From Abditibacteriota bacterium (GTDB taxonomy: Bacteria; Armatimonadota; UBA5829), in assembly GCA_017552965.1 (NCBI GenBank), contig JAFZNQ010000074.1, positions 1 to 58,874 on the forward strand: a DNA stretch of 58,874 nucleotides, given 5' to 3'. Below, piece after piece: positions 52,312-58,874 of the stretch (positions are counted from its first letter, which is position 1; each line of letters starts with the position of its first letter). The notes beneath the pieces were generated by a model. That model made no database searches. It was given only the letters and a program-made list of their open reading frames with translations, and had not been told where the DNA came from. Both the position numbers and the translations under genes were made by a program.

Positions 52312-55209
52312 ATGAACAGGATCTGTATTTTGGTTCTGTGCCTTTTGTCCGCGCCTCTGCTGGCGGACGGATTTGTCAAAAGCGGCGAACCCTTGAAAGC
52401 GCAGCTTTCGGGTTCGCCCGTTGCCGTGTGGGAGGCCGAGGCTGCGGCAGCCCCGAAGGCGGGCAGGACAGTCCGGGACCCCGGGGCCTCCGGCGGCAAG
52501 GCGCGGTATTTCAGAGTGGAGGACGCCCCGAAGGGGCCCCTCTTTTGCGGACAGACGGGGGAGCTGCAGCCGGGTAAATATATAGCCGTATTCCGCATAA
52601 AGATAGACAGGGACTATTCCTATCCCGAGGACACTGCCGTCCGCGTGGGCGTGACCGCCAACAAGGGCAGCGTTGACCGGGGGGAAAGCCGGTATGTGTT
52701 CGGCGATTTCAGCGGCGGCTGGGACCTGGCGCCCTTCCCCTTCGAGGTGCGGGAAGGCGAGAGCAGCATAGAAGCCCTGGTGAAGGGCAGCCCCGCCTGC
52801 GACGTGTGGGTGGATAAGGCCGAGATATACCTCTGCGACGGGCCTCTCCCCGGGCGGCCGGCCCCCAAGTCCAAAAGGGCGGAATACGTGGAGCCCGGAG
52901 AATATCCCCGGGGGCTTGCCTACACTCCCGCTGCGCCGGGAGAGGGGGATATTTTCCCCGTGTCACAGCCCGTGTCACGGCAGCTCTATGCCATAGACTG
53001 CGAGGGCCGGGATTATGACCAGCTGATGCTGACCAGCCTGCAGGGGCTGGTGAACAGAGAAAAGCCCCGGCTCTTTCTGGCCGGCGGCAGGGAAAAGAAA
53101 TGGCTCGGCTGGCTCGTGGAGCGGGGCGACGTGGACAGGGTGACCTGGATCACTCCCCGTCAGGCCCTCCGGCGTTTTGCAAAGTATTACAGGGGCGCTG
53201 TGATCACAGACCGCAGGATACCCGCCACGGTGAACGCGGCCACCATGTATGCCGCCGTTTACGGCGGGCTGGTGTGCTCCGAGAGAACGGCGGCTGAATA
53301 CGGCCTGCCTGCGCTGATGGACTTGCGGGGCATGTTCCACAACGACGCCGAAGCCTACTACCGGGCCTGGGCAGACCTGTGGGACAAGCTGGATCACTCC
53401 GTGTCCTGCTGTCTCCACAGCAGCATCACCAGCCCCAGGGATTATATAGTGCAGCACAAGCTCTTTGTGTTCTGGGCGCCGGGGGTGCTGGACGGAGCCC
53501 TGACTCCCGCAGACCAGAAAAGAGACCTGGCTTTTGTGAACTTTTTGCTGTCCCGCCTGCCGGCAAATACCCCCATACTGGGCTATCCCTACGCCGGTGA
53601 AGGCATCGGTATAGGCGAAGGGGGCGGAGTGGGCCTCTTTGCCCGCTACGGACACTTTTTGGTGCCCTCCGACTTCAGCAACAATCTGTCGGTCCATTCC
53701 GGAGCCCGCAGAGCGGAGCTCAGGCAAAGGGAGCCCCGGCAGCTGACCCCGGAGCCCGGCAAGCGCTACGTGGCCTTTACCATGTCCGACGGCGACAACC
53801 TGCAGGTGCTGGCCAACGGCGGCTGGGCCTGGGATTCGGAGGACAGGGGCAAGGTGCCCATCACCTGGAACATATCCCCCTCGTCTTCCATGCTGATCCC
53901 GGATATAGCCGACTATTACTACTCCACCGCCACGGACAAGGACTCCTTCGGAGCGGCAGTGTCCGGAGTGGGCTACACCTATCCCGCCCTTTACGGCGAA
54001 AGGTTTGCGGAGGCGGGGCCCGTGTTTGACGGCTTTTTGGCCCTCACCGACAAATATATGCGGCGGATGGACCTGCGCGTGCTGGCTCCCATGGGAGTCA
54101 CGGAAAAGGAGATAGCCCTGATAGCCCAGGGGCTCCCCGGCATCAAAGGAATGGTGCCGGACTATGCCCGAAGCAGAGAGGTCACCCGCTACGAAGACAG
54201 CGTGTTTCTGACCTCCGGCAATATGCCTGTGATCAGGGCCGGCACGAGCATGGGGCCCGACAGCGGCGGCCCGGAGGAAAAGGCCCGCTTTACCGCCCGG
54301 GAGATCAGTGAGTTTCCCGACGTGCCGGAGGACGAGCCGGCCTTTGTCCACGCCTTTTTGTGCAACTGGGGCTACGGTCCCTCCATAGTGAAGCGTATAG
54401 CCGAGCTGCTGCCGGAGAACTGGGAGTGCGTGAGCGCCGAGGAGCTGGCCCTTTTGGAAAAGGCATATATGCGGGAGAAGATGCTGATGGTGAACGCGCC
54501 GTCGGAAGTCGCCTGCATAGAAGGGGTCCCCTGCGCCATGGAGCTGAAGCTGCAGAACACCTCCGACAGCCCCTTTGAAGCGATGATAGACCTGAAGGGC
54601 GTCACAGGCTTTGAGCCTGTGCGTATGACTCTGGAGCCCGGGAAGCGGGAGGTCCTGCCAGTGGAGCTGGCGCCCGCCGGCAGCCGCGTCACCCTGGAGG
54701 TGTCCTTTGAGGGCCGCGCGCTGACCCGGGAGATCATTGCCAATCTCTACGACCCCGCCTCCCTCCCGGCAGGGCTGGACCCCGCCCGGCTGGAGCTGGT
54801 GGCCCACTACAACGCCGCCGATATGCAGAGCATCAATGCGGAGGTCTATACCTCGGAGGAGGGGACCCGGTACAGGGCGGCCATCAACGGCGAGTCAAAG
54901 GACGGAGCCATCGTGTTCGGGCCCTACAAAGCCCTGGAGAAGGGCCGCTACGCGGCCGTCTATAACCTGGTGAGACTGGACGAAAAGGGCAAGAGCGACC
55001 GAGTGTGCACCCAGGATATAGCCGCCGAGGGAAGGACCCTGACCGAAAAGGAGCTCTTCCGCCGGGATCTGCCCCTGGGCAAACGGGTCACTCTCTACGC
55101 TCCCATCGACTGGGACAGCAAGAACGGTCTGGAGACCCGGATATTCTGGGACAAGGACAACGATTCGCTGAGAGTGGACGGAGTGAGCATCTTCCGCGTC
55201 GGGGATTGA
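52312..55209 (+). CDS. Secreted GxGYxYP-family protein, paralogue 2
   Basis: This 965-residue protein lies 6 nt downstream of paralogue 1 and matches it end to end. It has a signal peptide (NRICILVLCLLSAPLLA), an N-terminal sandwich, LMLTSLQGLVNREKPRLFL, MSDGDNLQV, GVGYTYP at 552-558 and a C-terminal sandwich with the same KGRYAAVYNLVRLDEKG element. The N-terminal sandwich is the most diverged part, so the two proteins may bind different glycans but share the catalytic plan. Co-translation is likely. Confidence 0.87.
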   Translation: MNRICILVLCLLSAPLLADGFVKSGEPLKAQLSGSPVAVWEAEAAAAPKAGRTVRDPGASGGKARYFRVEDAPKGPLFCGQTGELQPGKYIAVFRIKIDRDYSYPEDTAVRVGVTANKGSVDRGESRYVFGDFSGGWDLAPFPFEVREGESSIEALVKGSPACDVWVDKAEIYLCDGPLPGRPAPKSKRAEYVEPGEYPRGLAYTPAAPGEGDIFPVSQPVSRQLYAIDCEGRDYDQLMLTSLQGLVNREKPRLFLAGGREKKWLGWLVERGDVDRVTWITPRQALRRFAKYYRGAVITDRRIPATVNAATMYAAVYGGLVCSERTAAEYGLPALMDLRGMFHNDAEAYYRAWADLWDKLDHSVSCCLHSSITSPRDYIVQHKLFVFWAPGVLDGALTPADQKRDLAFVNFLLSRLPANTPILGYPYAGEGIGIGEGGGVGLFARYGHFLVPSDFSNNLSVHSGARRAELRQREPRQLTPEPGKRYVAFTMSDGDNLQVLANGGWAWDSEDRGKVPITWNISPSSSMLIPDIADYYYSTATDKDSFGAAVSGVGYTYPALYGERFAEAGPVFDGFLALTDKYMRRMDLRVLAPMGVTEKEIALIAQGLPGIKGMVPDYARSREVTRYEDSVFLTSGNMPVIRAGTSMGPDSGGPEEKARFTAREISEFPDVPEDEPAFVHAFLCNWGYGPSIVKRIAELLPENWECVSAEELALLEKAYMREKMLMVNAPSEVACIEGVPCAMELKLQNTSDSPFEAMIDLKGVTGFEPVRMTLEPGKREVLPVELAPAGSRVTLEVSFEGRALTREIIANLYDPASLPAGLDPARLELVAHYNAADMQSINAEVYTSEEGTRYRAAINGESKDGAIVFGPYKALEKGRYAAVYNLVRLDEKGKSDRVCTQDIAAEGRTLTEKELFRRDLPLGKRVTLYAPIDWDSKNGLETRIFWDKDNDSLRVDGVSIFRVGD

Positions 55210-55227
55210 GGCCGGCGAGGCATACGG

Positions 55228-55252
55228 CAGCCCCGAAAGGGGCTGTTTTTTT
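55228..55252 (+). terminator. Terminator after the GxGYxYP pair
   Basis: CAGCCCC-gaaa-GGGGCTG followed by seven T residues. Confidence 0.92.
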
Positions 55253-55300
55253 GCGCGGGCCGGCCCGGGGGCCCGCCGTCATCCCGGCGGTCAATAAAGA

Positions 55301-55345
55301 CGTCATCTCGGCGGTTTTGACGTCAGGCAAAACCGGTAAGAGATC
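55301..55345 (+). repeat. CGTCATCTC hairpin element, copy 7 (short form)
   Basis: CGTCATCTCGGC, stem GGTTTTG-acgtcagg-CAAAACC, GGTAAGAGATC, then CCCCTTCAGACTGTCG as after copy 1. Confidence 0.85.
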
Positions 55346-55460
55346 CCCTTCAGACTGTCGCCATTGCCCCGGCACGGCACCATACTCACCGCCGGGGGTA
55401 AGTATGTTTTGTCCCGTTGGGCCGGTCCGTGGCCTGGGCTCGCGGTTCGTCCACACCCCG

Positions 55461-55568
55461 CGTCATCTCGGCCCAAATTTCGGGGTCCCCGAAAAATCGC
55501 AGATTTTTTGGGGTGAAAATCGCAACATATGTAATGCGTTAGCATTACGCGATTTGGGGTAAGAGATC
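55461..55568 (+). repeat. CGTCATCTC hairpin element, copy 8 (long form with insert)
   Basis: Outer stem CCCAAAT/ATTTGGG, then an insert of about 37 nt beginning TTCGGGGTCCCCGAAAAATC. Then ATCGC, bulge AACATAT, inner stem GTAATGC/GCATTAC, and GCGATTTGGGG. It ends with GGTAAGAGATC. The insert is shared with copy 9. Confidence 0.85.
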
Positions 55569-55697
55569 TACGGTGGGGCCCGCCAGCCCATTCCTTACTC
55601 TGCCAACGGCAGAGAGGGCTGGTGGGAGGGGCCGTATCGCGGGGTTGCGGAGTTCTCGGGAGAGCGCTTTCCGTTTTTCCCGCTGCCCCGGCGGCGC

Positions 55698-55727
55698 AAA
55701 AAAAGGCGCCCTCGGGAGAGGGCGTCC
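55698..55727 (-). terminator. Terminator of the large surface-protein gene
   Basis: On the minus strand CGCCCTC-tccc-GAGGGCG is followed by CC and seven T residues, shortly after the stop. Confidence 0.85.
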
Positions 55728-55748
55728 TGTGAAATGTCAGAAGAGGTC

Positions 55749-58475
55749 TCAGGGCATGGTGGCGCTCTTTATGTCCGAATAGACTGTTTTGCGGTTGCCG
55801 CCGTCGTCGGTGTAGACGACGAAGGCTCTGCCGTACCAGGTGTCGCCGGACCGGACGTTTTTCTTGTTGATGATAAAGGTATTGGTCACTGCGGAGTAGC
55901 CCGAGGACCTGCCCACTATCACTCCGGGGGTGTCAAAGAGTATCTCATCCACCGACTCGTCGGACTCGAGGAGCAGCACGCCGTGCATGACCTCGCTCGC
56001 AAAATCAAGTCCGGTCAGGACCTGAGCGGTAAAGCCTATCTTGCCGCTTTCCACGTTGGGCGTCCACAGGTTCACCAGAGTGACGTCGTCAACGCCGCCG
56101 CCGTAAACTGCGGTAAAGCTCATGTTGGCATAGACCGATACGGACAGATTGAGGGAGTAGGACACTATCTCGCCGGTGTCGGTGTCGGTCCAGTAGGAGA
56201 AGTCGTCATCATTGTAGGTGTCGGGAGCGGTGACTCTGAACACCTGGGCAGCCTTCAGCAGCTTCACAGTCACATCATCGCCCGCAAAGGCCTGCACCGT
56301 GTAGCGGGTGTCGGCCTTCTCGAGAATGGCGGTAAAGGTCACGTCCTGGGTCACTTCTCCGCTGTCCGGCAGTTCGCCGCGGTAGTTGTTCGTCCATTCC
56401 CTGACCCTGTAGCCTGTCCGCAGTCCGGTGTCGCCGGCTTCCGCGGGATAGGAGACCTGGAAGAAATCGGTGACGGCGTCTCTCTTGTACACCTTGCCGT
56501 ACATGTCCTTGTAGATAAACATATAGGACTCCGCGGGAGCCGCAACGGCTTCCAGGGCGGTGGTGCGGCTTACGGTATATTCAAACTCCTCTGTATCGGA
56601 GATCACGTTGCCGGCTGAATCCTTCCAGCAGACGAACTTGTAGCCTCTGTGGGGGATGGCGTTCAGGCGCACGGTGTCTCCGCTGAAGGCCGTGAAGGAC
56701 TCCTCTGCAGAGTCGTTCACGTAGGTGAACGCGTTGTCACCGACGAGATCGACCGTGTAGGCAAAATGATCCAGCTCCACGTCTTCGATGGCTTCGGCCA
56801 GCTCCAGGGCCCGGGCGACGGTCATAGCCAGATAGCCGGTGCTGAGAGCATCCTCGGCTTCGTCCAGGGCCTCTTTGAGCAGGATAAGTGTGGCCGGGCT
56901 GTAGATGCCCATGCCTGCCTCATACAGTTCGTTGCCTTTGTCCACGCAGGGCTGCAGTATGTCCCGGCTGGCGCTGTTGTCCACCACGGCGGAGAAGCTG
57001 AGCCTTTCATAATCGCCGGCGGTGACGGGCTGGGTGAACCTCCTGCCGTTTACGGTGACGTAGTCTATCTCAAGAGGCAGGCCGTCCGCGCAGCTGAGAG
57101 TAAAATCTGCGGGGTCAAACTCAGTGTCGGCGCCTGTCAGGCCCAGAGCGGATACGTCCTTTCCGTTCCACAGGAGCCTGGCGCTCCGGAGAGAAACGTA
57201 TTCTTTGCCTCTGTGGACTCTGGAGAAGGATACGGGGATCCTGTCGTCAATGACGGGATAGTTGTCGGGGCCCGTGTTTTTCCAGGGGGACAGCAGATTG
57301 TCTTCAGCCCAGCCCTCGCCGGTCATGACTGCCTTCGATACTCCGTCGCAGATGTCAAAGGTTTCGGGATAATCGTATCCGTCGTTTATACCTGCCATGG
57401 GGGCGGAGCAGAAATCGGTGCAGTAGTAGCATCTCATGAACACGGTGCGGGAATCGGCCGCCTGGTAGCCGCCCACTATTCCGCCGGCATAGTCACCGTC
57501 TTCCCAGCTCATGCCCGCGGAGCAGTTGTCCGCATAGTAGTTGCTGCTCACCAAGGATGTGTACCCTTCGACGAGGTCAACGAGACCGCCGAGAATGCCG
57601 CCCAGATAACAGCTGTTCCCCTCGGAGTCCTCATGGCAAATGTCCACGTAGTTGACCCTGTTGCTTATCACGTCAACGTACCTGGCGTTGCCTACCAGTC
57701 CGCCCATGAATAAGCCTTTGCCGCTGATAGAGGTGGAGGTCACCGTGTTGAAATCCGTGTGGGCGGCGAAGGAGCTTTCAACGTTGCCTATGGACTGGCC
57801 GACGATGCCGCCTATTTTGGTGTCCACACTGCCGCCGATGAGCTTCATGGAATCGGCAAAGCAGCTGTCAATGTAGTAATGGTTGTTGCCTGCTATGCTG
57901 CCAATGCAGGCTCCGTTGGTGTCGGTCAGGGTGAGATCGCTCACCAGACAGCGAACGACATAGCCGACGTTGTGTCCGCAGATGCCGCCCAGATTTGCGT
58001 TGAACAGGGTGTTGGTCAATACCACCTCGCTGCCGTTGGGGTCGCCGCAGACGGTGCAGTCGGTGATGGTGGCCTGGTATTCGTTGACGGCCGCCACTAC
58101 GCCGTTATACCATGCTCTGCTGGAAGCGCTTGAGTTCAGGACGAACTTCAAGCCGGAGATGGTGCCCTTGTTTCCGCCAACAAAGCCGGTTTGGTCCAAA
58201 CCTCCCTCCCAATCTCCGGTGGCAGACATATCCATGCCGATAATAGTGGCGCCGTTGCCCTCTATGGTCACGCCCTCCGCTACCCTTTTAATGGGCGTCC
58301 AGTCCAGGCCGGTCAGGTCAAAGACGCCGCTGAGGGTGATGTCTTCATTAACGGTGGTGCCGCACAGCTCCAGAAGCCCCTCCACGGTGGTAATGGTCCT
58401 GGCTCCCGCCGCCGAAGAAAGCAGCAGAGCGAAGAGGACCGGCACAAGCCACATATGTCCGATACGTTTTTTCAT
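55749..58475 (-). CDS. Large secreted surface protein with GLUG-like beta-helix and InlB-type repeats
   Basis: This is a 908-residue protein with a signal peptide (HMWLVPVLFALLLSSAAGA). Residues about 30-390 form a repetitive beta-helix of GLUG-like units (GGICGHNVGYV, GGIVGQSIGNV, GGLVGNARYV, GGILGGLVDLV, GGIVGGYQAA). A FIVAR-like helical segment (about 505-555, LYEAGMGIYSPATLILLKEA) follows. Next come Listeria-Bacteroides/InlB-B-type beta-grasp repeats (GYKFVCWKDSAGNVIS, GYRVREWTNNY, DDFSYWTDTDTGEI). The C-terminus is a further beta domain. It is probably an adhesin or surface-layer component. No sortase or other anchor motif is visible. Lower GC content and less biased codons than the neighbours are noticeable by eye and may reflect transfer. 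Confidence 0.82.
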   Translation of the reverse strand: MKKRIGHMWLVPVLFALLLSSAAGARTITTVEGLLELCGTTVNEDITLSGVFDLTGLDWTPIKRVAEGVTIEGNGATIIGMDMSATGDWEGGLDQTGFVGGNKGTISGLKFVLNSSASSRAWYNGVVAAVNEYQATITDCTVCGDPNGSEVVLTNTLFNANLGGICGHNVGYVVRCLVSDLTLTDTNGACIGSIAGNNHYYIDSCFADSMKLIGGSVDTKIGGIVGQSIGNVESSFAAHTDFNTVTSTSISGKGLFMGGLVGNARYVDVISNRVNYVDICHEDSEGNSCYLGGILGGLVDLVEGYTSLVSSNYYADNCSAGMSWEDGDYAGGIVGGYQAADSRTVFMRCYYCTDFCSAPMAGINDGYDYPETFDICDGVSKAVMTGEGWAEDNLLSPWKNTGPDNYPVIDDRIPVSFSRVHRGKEYVSLRSARLLWNGKDVSALGLTGADTEFDPADFTLSCADGLPLEIDYVTVNGRRFTQPVTAGDYERLSFSAVVDNSASRDILQPCVDKGNELYEAGMGIYSPATLILLKEALDEAEDALSTGYLAMTVARALELAEAIEDVELDHFAYTVDLVGDNAFTYVNDSAEESFTAFSGDTVRLNAIPHRGYKFVCWKDSAGNVISDTEEFEYTVSRTTALEAVAAPAESYMFIYKDMYGKVYKRDAVTDFFQVSYPAEAGDTGLRTGYRVREWTNNYRGELPDSGEVTQDVTFTAILEKADTRYTVQAFAGDDVTVKLLKAAQVFRVTAPDTYNDDDFSYWTDTDTGEIVSYSLNLSVSVYANMSFTAVYGGGVDDVTLVNLWTPNVESGKIGFTAQVLTGLDFASEVMHGVLLLESDESVDEILFDTPGVIVGRSSGYSAVTNTFIINKKNVRSGDTWYGRAFVVYTDDGGNRKTVYSDIKSATMP

Positions 58476-58543
58476 GATAACTCCTTAATGTGAAGCGGGC
58501 CCTGCAGAGTGAAGAGCGCGCTGGCTGTATGGGTGCTAATTCT

Positions 58544-58552
58544 ATTATAGCA
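58544..58552 (-). promoter_or_regulatory. Extended -10 promoter of the surface-protein gene
   Basis: TGCTATAAT on the minus strand, about 68 nt upstream of the ATG. Confidence 0.55.
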
Positions 58553-58606
58553 GATTTGGGGGTTATTTGACGGGTCATTTGAGTTTTCCAGGGGAAAAAC
58601 TCTTTT

Positions 58607-58712
58607 GTCATCTCTGCGCAAACTTCGGGGTCCCCGAAAAATCGCAGATTTTTGGGGGTGAAAAACGGCACATGTCAAATGCTCTGCATTTGGCCGTTTG
58701 CGCTTTGAGATC
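58607..58712 (+). repeat. CGTCATCTC hairpin element, copy 9 (long form with insert)
   Basis: GTCATCTC ... GAGATC ends; outer stem GCGCAAAC/GTTTGCGC; the insert TTCGGGGTCCCCGAAAAATC shared with copy 8; then AACGG, bulge CACATGT, inner stem CAAATGC/GCATTTG. A hairpin GAGTTTT/AAAACTC lies just upstream (58581-58602). Confidence 0.85.
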
Positions 58713-58740
58713 AAGGCCGGGCCCGTTTGTCTTAGTGATT

Positions 58741-58874
58741 TGTCAAACTAAGTGCAACAGTTTTGGATTTCGAGGTCCCACAGAAACTGAGCAGAACGAA
58801 ATTTAAGAACCTTACGAGGCCTGGCGTTGATGAGCGCCAGGTTTCGTTGTAATGTAGCTGGTGCGACACGGGAA
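58741..58874 (-). mobile_element. End of an IS30-like insertion sequence, cut by the window edge
   Basis: A plausible terminal inverted-repeat segment (on the minus strand TGTTGCACTTAGTTTGACA) directly overlaps the stop of a transposase C-terminus. The overlap of stop codon and end repeat is typical of compact IS30-type elements. The rest of the element lies beyond the window, and the exact outer end is not determinable here. Confidence 0.6.
58748..58873 (-). CDS. IS30-family transposase, C-terminal 41 residues only (window edge)
   Basis: Reading from 58873 on the minus strand gives a frame with ALINARPRKVLKFRSAQFLW followed by a short tail ending in CCT and a TAG stop. The N-x-RPRK-x-L-x-F/Y pattern followed by a short aromatic helix is the hallmark of the IS30 transposase C-terminus (usually NxRPRKxLGxxTP). 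The remainder is outside the window, so completeness cannot be judged. Confidence 0.65.
   Translation of the reverse strand, partial: SRVAPATLQRNLALINARPRKVLKFRSAQFLWDLEIQNCCT

Larger units (their letters stand above)
55253..55697. repeat. Gene-free repeat region C
   Basis: This stretch of about 445 nt has no credible gene. It contains copies 7 and 8 of the CGTCATCTC hairpin family, a truncated CGTCATCCCGGCGG (55278) just before copy 7, and the module GTCCCGTTGGGCCGGTCCGT followed by GGGCTCGCGGTTCGT. It also contains a nested hairpin with outer CCAGCCC/GGGCTGG and inner CTCTGCC/GGCAGAG (55583-55623), and GGGGCCGTATCGCGGGG (55629). The nested hairpin has the same shape as in regions A and B but different paired bases. 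Confidence 0.85.

Overview
The window is about 59 kb of GC-rich bacterial chromosome, gene-dense on both strands. Housekeeping blocks (lepB, gatCAB, a complete atp operon, recA-recX-rny, tRNA-Gln) alternate with secreted carbohydrate-active and surface proteins. No phage, plasmid or CRISPR functions are visible. The many exported glycan-degrading proteins (alpha-galactosidase with NPCBM domain, clan-A glycosidase, GH28-like beta-helix, two GxGYxYP proteins) suggest an anaerobic, host- or gut-associated polysaccharide degrader. The recA-recX-rny order and the absence of any outer-membrane SusC/D-type system hint at a Terrabacteria lineage such as Armatimonadota/Abditibacteriota, but this assignment is inference and weak.

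Layout: 0-4.5 kb holds a URO-D-like protein and a zinc-ribbon protein divergent from lepB, then a three-gene reverse operon with two alpha/beta hydrolases. 4.7-13.7 kb holds gatCAB, a secreted beta-helix protein, a PMCA-type P-type ATPase and an exported pseudo-protease/TPR protein. 13.7-14.6 kb is gene-free and filled with hairpin repeats. 14.6-16.7 kb is a BspA-type leucine-rich repeat protein. 16.8-23.8 kb is tRNA-Gln and a ten-gene atp operon whose c subunit carries the Na+-binding residues. 23.9-27.3 kb is recA, recX and rny. 27.4-35.4 kb is a run of secreted glycan-active enzymes, followed by two secreted tyrosine-phosphatase paralogues separated by more hairpin repeats. 39-42.6 kb is a methyl-branch C1 operon (methylene-THF reductase, EtfB, EtfA, methyl-THF methyltransferase) with a structured leader. 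Next come a reverse NhaC-type antiporter and a sugar isomerase/oxidoreductase/serine-hydrolase operon. 48.1-49.4 kb is an array of four tiny paralogous membrane proteins, followed by two tandem GxGYxYP proteins. The window ends with a large surface protein on the reverse strand, hairpin repeats and the end of an IS30-like element.

Two things look undescribed. The first is a dispersed family of intergenic elements with conserved ends (CGTCATCTC ... GAGATC) around hairpins whose arms differ in every copy yet stay paired; the closing helix also shows compensatory changes, and a long form keeps a 7-nt bulge (ACATGTC-like) between two variable helices. The second is the tandem array of four 77-81 residue anchored proteins that share an SI(Y/V)L...Q..M..AF.DGSAY motif.

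Functionally, the exported enzymes appear to feed sugars to the cell, the C1 operon suggests a flavin-based methyl-THF branch, and the Na+-type c subunit together with NhaC points to a sodium-coupled energy economy.
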